The translations under genes and the position numbers were made by a program. Positions 8,871 through 16,427 of a stretch of 64,000 nt of DNA are shown one piece after another. Source of the stretch: Duganella sp. BJB480. GTDB lineage: Bacteria > Pseudomonadota > Gammaproteobacteria > Burkholderiales > Burkholderiaceae_D. The notes under the pieces were generated by a model. That model was given only the letters and a program-made list of their open reading frames with translations. It was not told where the DNA came from and did not search any database. The stretch is taken from NCBI GenBank assembly GCA_003416985.1, contig QVIN01000001.1:930001-994000 (forward strand), given 5' to 3'. Positions within the stretch are counted from its first letter, which is position 1, and every line of letters starts with the position of its first letter.

Positions 8871-9000
8871 GGTCGTTCTCCGGTATGGCGCGGATGTCGC
8901 GCTGATAGGCCAATAACGGCTGAACCGGCAAACGGGATGTATGGCAGACGTTTCCTGGGTAAGCATGTGTAACAAGCACAGGCAAACCGGTAACGGTTAG

Positions 9001-9028
9001 CCCGGCCTCCAGTTGCCTGGCGGCCGGG
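9001..9028 (-). terminator. GC-rich hairpin downstream of the ABC permease gene
   Basis: CCCGGCC pairs with GGCCGGG, and inside it CCAG pairs with CTGG around a TTGC loop, leaving one T·C mismatch. It lies 37 bases past the permease stop. There is no T run, so it is either a weak terminator or an mRNA 3'-end stabiliser. The gap 8871–9064 has no other clear feature. Confidence 0.45.
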
Positions 9029-9064
9029 TCGGCACGCTGAGTACGAATGGGGCAAATGCTTGAA

Positions 9065-9934
9065 TCAACTTCCTTGCTCGACGAACTGCACCGGACGCCA
9101 TTTAAGCAAGCGGTTCTCCAGCGCGGTCAGCAGGTATTCCGCCGCCAGCGCCACCACGGCCAGCACGATCATCGCCGCGAACACGCCGGCCGCATTGAAG
9201 GTGCCTTGCGCGGTGGCGATCAACAGGCCGATGCCGTGCCGTGCGCCGAGGAATTCGCCGACCACCGCGCCAACCAGGGCAAAGCCGAAACTGACATGCA
9301 GGCTGGCCAGGATCCAGCTCAGCGCCGACGGGAACACCACGGTAAAGGTCACCTGGCGCTTGTTGGCGCCCAGGATGTAGGCGTTGGCGATCAGGTTGCG
9401 GTCGGCTTCGCGCACGCCCTGGAAGGCGTTGCCGAATACGACGAAGAACACCATCACCACCGCCAGCGCCACTTTGGAGCCCATGCCCAGACCGAACATG
9501 ATGATGAAGATCGAGCCCAGCACCACACGGGGGATGGCGTTGGCCACCTTGATGTAGATGCTCAGCACGTCGGACATCAGCTTGTTGCGCCCCAGCGCGA
9601 TGCCGAACACGATGCCCAGCACGCCGCCGATCAGGAAGCCCAGCACTGTTTCTTCCATCGTCACCAGCAGTTCTTTCCACAATGGCCCTTGCGCCGTACC
9701 TTCGCTCAGCCAGGTGAGTAGTTGCTCGTAGATGGCCGAGGGACGGGAAAAGAAGAACGGATCCAGCCACTGCCGCTCCACCGCCCATTCCCAGGCGCCC
9801 AGGGTGACCACCGCCAGCGCCACGCGCAGGAACAGCACCATGCGCCGGTGGTTGACCGCGCGCGCCACCGCGGCCCGCTCCTCGCCGCCGTCGCCCGGCA
9901 GGCCGGCGCTGTCGGCCGATGTCATTGCATGCAT
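9065..9934 (-). CDS. ABC transporter permease (SsuC/TauC type)
   Basis: The 289-residue integral membrane protein has about six hydrophobic segments and the cytoplasmic EAA-type loop GANKRQVTFTVVFPSALSW that docks the ATPase. It belongs to the binding-protein-dependent permease family used for nitrate, sulfonate, taurine, thiamin precursors and aromatic acids. It is the last gene of a porin–binding protein–ATPase–permease operon, 18 bases after the ATPase. The substrate cannot be read from the sequence. Confidence 0.9.
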   Translation of the reverse strand: MHAMTSADSAGLPGDGGEERAAVARAVNHRRMVLFLRVALAVVTLGAWEWAVERQWLDPFFFSRPSAIYEQLLTWLSEGTAQGPLWKELLVTMEETVLGFLIGGVLGIVFGIALGRNKLMSDVLSIYIKVANAIPRVVLGSIFIIMFGLGMGSKVALAVVMVFFVVFGNAFQGVREADRNLIANAYILGANKRQVTFTVVFPSALSWILASLHVSFGFALVGAVVGEFLGARHGIGLLIATAQGTFNAAGVFAAMIVLAVVALAAEYLLTALENRLLKWRPVQFVEQGS

Positions 9935-9952
9935 AAATAGTCTCCGTGTGGT

Positions 9953-10729
9953 TTAAACCTGGACTTCGTCCTTGAGGTCCGACCAGATCTGCTTCGACAG
10001 GTCGATGAATTGTTGCGTGTAGCGCGCCTCGGCCACATCGCGCGGGCGCGCCAGCGGGATGTCGTAAGTGCTCTTGACGCTGCCCGGTCCCTTGCTCAGC
10101 ACCACCACCCGGTCGGCCAGCGCGATCGCTTCCTCGATGTCGTGGGTGACGAACACCACCGACGCCTTCCGCTCCGACCACAGGCCCAGCAGCTCGTCCT
10201 GCATCAGCGCGCGGGTCTGCACGTCGAGCGCGGAAAACGGCTCGTCCATCAACAGGATCCTGGGTTCGTTGATAAAGGTCTGGGCCAGCGCCACGCGCTT
10301 GCGCATGCCGCCCGACAGCTGGTGCGGGTAGTGGTGTTCGAAGCCGGCCAGTCCCACGCGCCGCACCCAGTCGGCCGCCTTGTCCTTCGCGGCCGACTTG
10401 TCCATGCCGCGGTAGATGGGGCCGATGGCGATGTTGTCGATCACGTTTTTCCACGGGAAGACGGCGTCCGCCTGGAACACGAAGCCGATATTCGGATCGA
10501 TGCCGGTGACCGGCTGGCCGAACACCCTGACCGAGCCCGACGACGGTGGATTGAGGCCGGTGATCATCCCCAGCGTGGTCGACTTGCCGCAGCCGGTCGG
10601 CCCGACGATGGCGCAGAACTCGCCCTCGTTGACGGTCAGGCTGAACTCCCGCAGCGCCAGGGTGACCTTGCCCTGCGGGCTGACGAACTTCCTGCTGACA
10701 TTGTTCAGATCTATGGCGGGTGTCTTCAT
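9953..10729 (-). CDS. ABC transporter ATPase (SsuB/TauB type)
   Basis: The 258-residue protein is the nucleotide-binding subunit that powers import. It has Walker A GPTGCGKST (residues 43–51), the signature LSGGMRKR, and Walker B ILLMDEPFSALD. The size and sequence fit the NitT/TauT family. Its start overlaps the last base of the binding-protein gene in a TAATG arrangement, so the two are translationally coupled, and the permease follows after 18 bases. Confidence 0.93.
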   Translation of the reverse strand: MKTPAIDLNNVSRKFVSPQGKVTLALREFSLTVNEGEFCAIVGPTGCGKSTTLGMITGLNPPSSGSVRVFGQPVTGIDPNIGFVFQADAVFPWKNVIDNIAIGPIYRGMDKSAAKDKAADWVRRVGLAGFEHHYPHQLSGGMRKRVALAQTFINEPRILLMDEPFSALDVQTRALMQDELLGLWSERKASVVFVTHDIEEAIALADRVVVLSKGPGSVKSTYDIPLARPRDVAEARYTQQFIDLSKQIWSDLKDEVQV

Positions 10730-11724
10730 TATTTCGCGGCCTTCACGAATTCGGTGGTGTAGGTGTTGGCCAGATTGACCGACTTGCCCTGGACCGACTT
10801 GTCGAAGGCGTTCAGCACGCCCAGCACCGTGGCCGGGCCGTTGGCCGGCATCACGCCGTCGTCGGTAAACATGGCCTTGCTGCTCTCCAGCGCCGCGATA
10901 TACATCTGCTTGTCGGACGCGTAGTAATCGGCCGGCATCTTGTCGGCGATTTCCTTGGCGCTGTGGGTGCGGATGTAGCGCAAGGTCTTGACGAAGGCGT
11001 TGGCCAACTTCTGCACCTGCGGCTTGTGGGCGTTGACCCAGGCCGACTCCATGTACAGGCAGGCGGCGGGGTAGGTGCCGCCCAGCGCCTTTTCGGTTTC
11101 CTTCGGCGAGCGCAGATCCACCAGGATGCTGGCAGCGCCGGTGCGCACCAGCCGCGAGATGGTCGGTTCGGTGGTCATGCCGGCCTCGATCTTCCCTTGG
11201 CTCATGGCGGCGATGAAGGTCGAGCCGGCGCCGACCGGCAAGGTGGTGAACTCGGTGCTCTTGATGCCGGACTTGGCGGCCAGGTACAGCGTCAGGAAGT
11301 TGGTGGACGAGCCCAGTCCGGTCACGCCCAGGGTGCGGCCCTTGAAGTCGGCCGGCGACTTGACGCTGCCGGCGGCGGCCTTGGACACCAGGATGACTTC
11401 GCCTGGCGCCTGGCTGAACTGCACCACCGATTGCACCGACTTGCCGCGCGCCTGCAGGTCGATCGTGTGGTCGTAGAAGCCGATCACGCCCTGCGCCGCG
11501 CCCGACAGCATTTCGGTTTCCGCGTTGACGCCGGCCGGTTCGCTGAGCAGTTCGATGTCCAGCCCGGTCTCCTTCAGATAGCCCAGTTGTTCGGCCAGCT
11601 TGGCCGGCAGGTAAATCTGTTTCTCTATGCCGCCGACCATGATGGTGATTTTGTCGGACGCCTGGGAGAGGCCGGCAACGGCCAGCAAGAGCGCGGCCGT
11701 GATGGCGCTGAGTGGGGATTTCAT
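10729..11724 (-). CDS. ABC transporter periplasmic substrate-binding protein (NMT1/THI5-like)
   Basis: The 331-residue protein has a signal peptide (about residues 1–22, ending SQA) and a type 2 periplasmic-binding fold of the NMT1/SsuA class. Segments such as VGGIEKQIYLPAKLAEQLGYLKE and SAAQGVIGFYDH are typical. It would capture the small ligand and deliver it to the adjacent permease. The gene lies 99 bases after the porin gene; a GC-rich hairpin in this gap may reduce its expression relative to the porin. The ligand is unknown; sulfonates, nitrate or an aromatic acid are all possible in this family. Confidence 0.88.
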   Translation of the reverse strand: MKSPLSAITAALLLAVAGLSQASDKITIMVGGIEKQIYLPAKLAEQLGYLKETGLDIELLSEPAGVNAETEMLSGAAQGVIGFYDHTIDLQARGKSVQSVVQFSQAPGEVILVSKAAAGSVKSPADFKGRTLGVTGLGSSTNFLTLYLAAKSGIKSTEFTTLPVGAGSTFIAAMSQGKIEAGMTTEPTISRLVRTGAASILVDLRSPKETEKALGGTYPAACLYMESAWVNAHKPQVQKLANAFVKTLRYIRTHSAKEIADKMPADYYASDKQMYIAALESSKAMFTDDGVMPANGPATVLGVLNAFDKSVQGKSVNLANTYTTEFVKAAK

Positions 11725-11769
11725 GGTGGTCTCCGTTATCTATGTTTTAATTATCTGGCCCGCGGCGGC

Positions 11770-11793
11770 AAGCCCGCCCGGACGGGCGAGCTT
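11770..11793 (-). promoter_or_regulatory. Hairpin between porin and binding-protein genes
   Basis: AAGCCCGCCCG and CGGGCGAGCTT form an 11-bp stem with one mismatch and a GA loop. No T run follows on the minus strand. It may act as a processing or attenuation hairpin that sets unequal levels of porin and ABC subunits. Confidence 0.45.
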
Positions 11794-11823
11794 GCATCAT
11801 AGGCGATCGCCGGTGGCCGGCCG

Positions 11824-13152
11824 TCAGAAGCGGAAGCGCATGCCGGTCGCCAGGCCGAGCTGCGACTTGTGGCCGTTGGCTTGGGCCGCGAGGTAGCTGC
11901 CGTCGGTGTTCAGGCGGTCGGCCGCCAGATACAGTTCGGTGCGGCTGTCGAAGTGGAAGAACATCGAACCGTACAGCGTCTTGCGCTTGCCGCTGGCGGT
12001 GGCCTTGGCGTTGCTGGCGTTGGCGTAGGCGTTGAGCACGTAGCCGCCGCCGTTGACCGCGGCGTTGTCGGCGTCCATGACCTGGTAGCCGACCTCGTAG
12101 TCGAACACGCCCTTCGGTGCGATCTTGGCCGAGACCGTGTAGGCGTTGTCCTTGCGGTTGCCGAGGGCGGTCGGCTGGTCCGCCGTGTAGTGGAAGTAGC
12201 CGGCGTTCAGGCGCACGATGCCCAGCTTGTAGTTGCCGCCGACGGAGTAGCTGGTGTTGGTCATGCCGGCCACGCTGGCGGTGTTGTAGAAGGCGGACAG
12301 GTTGGCCGTGCCGCCGTTGTAGGCCACGCCCAGCGACTTGGTCGAGCCCGAGTTGAAATCGCCGGGGATGCCGCCGAACTGGTAGCCGACGCCCACCATG
12401 ATTTTGTCGAATTCCTTTTTCCAGACCACGCCTTTGTCGTAGCGGGTGCCGGTGGCGCTGCCCGAATAGAAGATCAACTGCTTGAAGTTGTTGTTGTTGG
12501 TGTAGCCGCCCTCGTTCATGGTGACCTTGCTGGAACCGTAGGGGTCGCCGTAGATCTTGGAGAACTCGCGCGCCAGCGTGTTCTGGCGGCCGACGGTCAG
12601 CTTGCCCAGCGTTTTGCTTTCCAGTCCCATCCAGGCGTCGCGGTTGAACAGCGTGCCCGGCGTATCCATGTTCCCGGTCGGCAGTTCATACTCGCTCTCC
12701 AGGCGGAAGATCGCTTTCAGGTCGTCGCCGGTCTTGAGCGCGTGGGCGCCTTCCAGGCCCCAGCGGTTGCCGCTGAACCAGGCCACCGACATATCGGTCA
12801 GCGACGCGCCGCTGCTGTCGGCATTCGTGTGGCGGCTCACGCTCAGGTCGATCAAGCCGTACAAACGGACGAAATCGTTGCTGGTGCCCAGCACCAGGCC
12901 GCCGCTCAGGGGCCTGTCGGTATCGAAGCCGGGCTGGGGCGCCGCCGGGGTATGCGCCGGCGCGCTGGCGCTGGCGGTGGCTTGCTGGATATCGGCCAAG
13001 GCCTTGCGCGCCTGGTCGGCCGCCTTTTGCGCGTCGGCCGCGGCCTGTTGGGCTTGCGCCAGCGCTTGTTGTAATTGCTCCGCGCTGCTTTGGGCATGCG
13101 CCGCGCCGCCCAAGGTGGTCAATACGGCGAGCGCGATAAGTTTGGTCTTCAT
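11824..13152 (-). CDS. Outer-membrane porin with N-terminal coiled coil
   Basis: The 442-residue protein begins MKTKLIALAVLTTLGGAAHAQ, a signal peptide, followed by an alanine/glutamine-rich coiled coil (about residues 22–60), then a 16-strand type beta-barrel ending in the typical C-terminal GMRFRF. The GLIDLSVSRHTN and NRDAWMGLESKTLGKLTVGRQ segments are classic for Burkholderiales general porins. It would let solutes cross the outer membrane for the ABC system encoded just downstream. The start has an AGGAG site nine bases away. The coiled coil could bind peptidoglycan, as in other porins with this extension. Confidence 0.9.
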   Translation of the reverse strand: MKTKLIALAVLTTLGGAAHAQSSAEQLQQALAQAQQAAADAQKAADQARKALADIQQATASASAPAHTPAAPQPGFDTDRPLSGGLVLGTSNDFVRLYGLIDLSVSRHTNADSSGASLTDMSVAWFSGNRWGLEGAHALKTGDDLKAIFRLESEYELPTGNMDTPGTLFNRDAWMGLESKTLGKLTVGRQNTLAREFSKIYGDPYGSSKVTMNEGGYTNNNNFKQLIFYSGSATGTRYDKGVVWKKEFDKIMVGVGYQFGGIPGDFNSGSTKSLGVAYNGGTANLSAFYNTASVAGMTNTSYSVGGNYKLGIVRLNAGYFHYTADQPTALGNRKDNAYTVSAKIAPKGVFDYEVGYQVMDADNAAVNGGGYVLNAYANASNAKATASGKRKTLYGSMFFHFDSRTELYLAADRLNTDGSYLAAQANGHKSQLGLATGMRFRF

Positions 13153-13237
13153 TGGTTCTGTCTCCTGTTTTTTTAGAGTAATATGGCAAGCGGTTTTTCG
13201 TTGCCGGTGCGACACACTCAAGATACGAGAGCGAACC

Positions 13238-13255
13238 CTTCAATTTGCCTTCAAT
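13238..13255. promoter_or_regulatory. Direct repeat CTTCAAT with 11-bp period, candidate response-regulator site
   Basis: CTTCAAT occurs at 13238–13244 and again at 13249–13255, exactly one helical turn apart, between the divergent porin and response-regulator genes. OmpR/PmrA-family regulators bind head-to-tail half-sites with this spacing. It is the natural candidate target of the adjacent regulator. Confidence 0.55.
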
Positions 13256-13289
13256 CCGGCCGGTTGCACCAAAATACGACACCGGCCGG
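13256..13289. repeat. Inverted repeat CCGGCCGGT / ACCGGCCGG
   Basis: Two perfect 9-bp arms are separated by 16 bases, 26 bases before the response-regulator start. It could form a leader hairpin in the regulator mRNA or be a second protein-binding dyad. Confidence 0.5.
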
Positions 13290-13315
13290 GCCACCGCACT
13301 GTTACAGGGAATGCC

Positions 13316-13990
13316 ATGAAATTACTGCTGGTCGAAGACAACCGCGAACTGTCGTCCTGGCTGAAGCGCCTGCTGAACCAGTCCGGTTACGCCGTGGAGC
13401 AGGCATACAGCGGCGAAGAGGCGGGCACGCTGCTGTTGACGCAGCAGTACGACGCCATCCTGCTGGACCTGACCTTGCCTGGCGTCCCAGGCCAGGCCGT
13501 GCTGAAGGGATTGCGGCGCAAGGACGATCCGACGCCGGTGCTGATCATCAGCGCGCAGGATTCGCTGCCCGACATCGTTGAGCACCTCAATCTGGGCGCC
13601 GACGACTATCTGGCCAAACCCTTCGACATCACGGAACTGGAGGCGCGGCTGCGTTCGCTGCTGCGCCGTTCCAGCGGGCGTATCAACCCGGTGCTCCATT
13701 GCGGCGCCATACGCTATGAAAGCAATTCCAAACGCTTCTTCCTCAACGAGCAAGACCTGAATCCGACGCCGCGCGAGCATGCGATCCTGGAGATGCTGAT
13801 GCGCCGGCAGGGCTCCACGGTCTCGAAGAAGGCGCTGTGCGACAGCCTGTGCACGCTGGACGATTGCGTGTCCGCCAAGGCGCTGGAGATCTATATCCTG
13901 CGCCTGCGTAAGAAACTCGAATGTTCCGGCGCGCAGATCATCACCTTGCGCGGCCTGGGCTATATGCTGACCCATGATACGGCCGCTTAA
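13316..13990 (+). CDS. Response regulator, OmpR family (TctD-like)
   Basis: The 224-residue protein has a receiver domain (about 1–115) with the phospho-accepting aspartate at residue 51 and conserved lysine 101, and a C-terminal winged-helix DNA-binding domain (about 125–220). It resembles TctD/QseB-type regulators. The start ATG follows ACAGGGA; the frame is open upstream but the family N-terminus MKLLLVEDN fixes the start. The kinase gene overlaps its end by 17 bases. Divergent placement from the porin–ABC operon points to that operon as its target. Confidence 0.93.
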   Translation: MKLLLVEDNRELSSWLKRLLNQSGYAVEQAYSGEEAGTLLLTQQYDAILLDLTLPGVPGQAVLKGLRRKDDPTPVLIISAQDSLPDIVEHLNLGADDYLAKPFDITELEARLRSLLRRSSGRINPVLHCGAIRYESNSKRFFLNEQDLNPTPREHAILEMLMRRQGSTVSKKALCDSLCTLDDCVSAKALEIYILRLRKKLECSGAQIITLRGLGYMLTHDTAA

Positions 13991-15365
13991 CAGCCTGAAG
14001 TGGCGGCTGGGGCTGTGGGTATTCCTGCCCACCGTCATCATCTCGTGCATCGACCTGGTCGTCACCTACCGCAGCACCGACCAGATCGCGACGCTGGTGC
14101 AGCAGCAATTGCTGAAAGGTTCGGCGCGCATCATCGCGGAGCAATTGATCTCGGTCGAGGGCGGCTATGAAATCAGCATCCCGCCGGCCGCGTTGGAGCT
14201 GTTCGCCAGCAAATACCAGGACATGGTGTTTTATTCGGTGCGCGGTAAGCGCGGCCAGCTGATTGCCGGCGACGCCAAACTGCCGGCCTATCCGGGGCCG
14301 CTGGCCATCGAGCAAGAGCAGTTTTTCATCACCACCATGCGCGGCGAGCCAGCCCGCACCATCGCCTACGCGCTGGCGTTGCCGAACATGCCGGCCGGCG
14401 AGTTCGCCGTCACCCAGGTCGCCCAGACGCTGCGCGGCCACCAAGCCTTCCGCCACGATCTGTTCCTGCTGACCATGCGCGAACACCTGTTGATCCTGGT
14501 CATCGTGATCATCGGACTGGTGATCACGTTGCGCTGGACCCTCAAGCCGCTGGCCCGCTTCGGACGGAAACTGCAACAGCGCAGCCCCGGCTCGCTGGAA
14601 ACGCTCGATGCCAGCGACGAGGCGGTCGAGCTGCAACCGCTGGCCGACGCGATCAACGATTATGTGGAGCGGCTCGATCACGCGTTGTCGTCCTACGAGC
14701 GCTTCGTGGCCAACACGGCCCATCAATTGCGGACCTCGTTCGCCATCATCTCGTCGCAGCTCAATTTTGCGCAACGCAGTCCGGGCGTGGAGGGGACGCA
14801 GAAGGAGGTGCTGGGCGCGATCCAGAAGTCGGTGCAGCAGGGTACGCGCGTCATCAATCAACTGTTGGTGCTCGCCGCGCTCGAGCGCAAGCGCCAGCAT
14901 GCGGAGCGGACGCAGCGCACCCTGTTCTCGGTGCCGCTGGTGGAGGCGATCGACTCGCTGGCGCCACTCGCCCAGCAGCGGCAAATCGACCTCGGCATCG
15001 ACGGCCTCGACGAGACCATCACGGCGCCGGCGCCGGCCCACCTGCTGCGGGAGCTGGTGTCCAACCTGGTCGACAACGCGATCCAGCACACGCCCGCCGG
15101 GAGCACGGTGACGGTCACCCTGGCCCGGCACGACGGCGTGGCCCGGCTCCGCGTGGTCGACGACGGTCCCGGCATTCCGGCGGCAGAGCGCGCCAAGGTC
15201 TTCGAGCGTTTTTACCGGCTCGACGAGGCGCGGCCGGACAGTTCGGGGCTCGGGCTGGCCATTGTCAAGGAAATATGCGACGCCCTGGGCGCGCGGATCG
15301 CCTTGTCGGCCCCCCCGGAGGGCCAGGGCTTGCAGGTTGAGGTCTTGTTTTCCCTGCCGGATTGA
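13974..15365 (+). CDS. Sensor histidine kinase (TctE-like)
   Basis: The 463-residue inner-membrane kinase has two transmembrane segments (about 12–31 and 171–188) around a periplasmic 2CSK_N-type sensor domain, then a HisKA domain with phospho-histidine 250 and a HATPase domain with NLVDNAIQHTP, DDGPGIP and SSGLGLAIVK. The H-box reads HQLRTS rather than the usual HELRTP. TctE-family kinases usually sense carboxylates; that ligand class is an inference from the family, not from the sequence. It overlaps and pairs with the upstream regulator. Confidence 0.92.
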   Translation: MIRPLNSLKWRLGLWVFLPTVIISCIDLVVTYRSTDQIATLVQQQLLKGSARIIAEQLISVEGGYEISIPPAALELFASKYQDMVFYSVRGKRGQLIAGDAKLPAYPGPLAIEQEQFFITTMRGEPARTIAYALALPNMPAGEFAVTQVAQTLRGHQAFRHDLFLLTMREHLLILVIVIIGLVITLRWTLKPLARFGRKLQQRSPGSLETLDASDEAVELQPLADAINDYVERLDHALSSYERFVANTAHQLRTSFAIISSQLNFAQRSPGVEGTQKEVLGAIQKSVQQGTRVINQLLVLAALERKRQHAERTQRTLFSVPLVEAIDSLAPLAQQRQIDLGIDGLDETITAPAPAHLLRELVSNLVDNAIQHTPAGSTVTVTLARHDGVARLRVVDDGPGIPAAERAKVFERFYRLDEARPDSSGLGLAIVKEICDALGARIALSAPPEGQGLQVEVLFSLPD

Positions 15366-15408
15366 GCTGGCTGGCGCACTCCCGTCCCCATCGCGATTCA
15401 ACCGACGG

Positions 15409-16401
15409 TTATTGGTCCGCCGGCGCGACCACCAGCACCTTCAACCCTCCGCCGATCGATGCCGGCAGGTAGACGTTCTTGGTCGCGGGATCGAAGGCCA
15501 TCGTCTTCGCGCCGGCCGCGGTCGGTACTTGTGCCAGCACGCTGTAGCGATCGGGCGTCAGCTGCTGGGCGACGGTCAGCGTGGCGCTGTCGCCGTTGGA
15601 GACGTAGATGCGGCCGGTCGCCGCGTCGTAGGCGACGGCGTCGGGGTGGGCGCCGATGGCGAAACCGGCCACGTGTTTGCCGTCCCGCGCGTCGACCACC
15701 GCCGCCAGCTTGTTCTTGCATGCGGCGAACAGGCGCGCATGGGCGATGTCGAGCGCCAGTCCGGTCGGCTCTTCGCAGCCGGCCAGCGGCCAGTGCGCGA
15801 CCACTGTGCCGGCCGCGATGTCGATCACCTCGATCGCGTTCTGGTCCTCGATGTTGAGGTAGATGCGGCCGGCGCCGTCGCTCACCGCGAATTCCGGCCG
15901 GCCGCCGACCTTGATGGTCGAGACGATCCGCATGCCGGGCACGTCGAAGACCGTGACGTCGGCGCTGTTGCCGTTGAAGACGTACAGCTGACGGGCTTGC
16001 GGAACGTAGAGGATGGCATCGGGATTTTTTCCGCCGACCTTGACGTGCTGCCGGACCGCCAGGCTGTCGAGCGCAAACACGGTGACGCTGTCCGAGCGCC
16101 CGTTGCTGGTGAAGCCCAGGTTCAGCTCCGGCGCGAAGGCGACGCCGTGCACGCCTTCCGTGCCGGCGATGGCGCCCGCCGCTTTCTGCGTGGCGAGGTC
16201 GAGCACCTGGACCTGGTTGCCGTGGGTGACATACAGCCGCTGGTGGCTGGCGTCGATGCTGGCGTAGTCCCATTTGCCGTCGCCGCTCAGGGCGAGACGG
16301 TCCTGGATGGCGTAGCCGGCGGTGGCCGCCATGCCGTCGGGCGTGGCCAGTTGGCCCAGCAGCAGGGCGAGCAGGGCGGTGTAGCGTGCGGTGTGGTTCA
16401 T
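15409..16401 (-). CDS. YncE-like secreted beta-propeller protein
   Basis: The 330-residue protein starts MNHTARYTALLALLLGQLATPDGMA, a signal peptide, and then shows repeated YVTN-type blades (for example DASHQRLYVTHGNQVQVLDLA, GRIYVSNGDSATLTV). It resembles E. coli YncE, a periplasmic seven-bladed propeller of uncertain role. It is the last gene of a regulator–kinase–TonB receptor–propeller operon, 26 bases after the receptor. E. coli yncE is likewise next to the TonB receptor gene yncD, so the pair may work together. Confidence 0.85.
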   Translation of the reverse strand: MNHTARYTALLALLLGQLATPDGMAATAGYAIQDRLALSGDGKWDYASIDASHQRLYVTHGNQVQVLDLATQKAAGAIAGTEGVHGVAFAPELNLGFTSNGRSDSVTVFALDSLAVRQHVKVGGKNPDAILYVPQARQLYVFNGNSADVTVFDVPGMRIVSTIKVGGRPEFAVSDGAGRIYLNIEDQNAIEVIDIAAGTVVAHWPLAGCEEPTGLALDIAHARLFAACKNKLAAVVDARDGKHVAGFAIGAHPDAVAYDAATGRIYVSNGDSATLTVAQQLTPDRYSVLAQVPTAAGAKTMAFDPATKNVYLPASIGGGLKVLVVAPADQ

Positions 16402-16427
16402 GGCGTGTCCGAAGTGGTGGATGAGGA

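Noticed and set aside
15366..15408. Possible terminator between the converging kinase and propeller genes
   Set aside because: No stable hairpin or T run could be found in this short gap.
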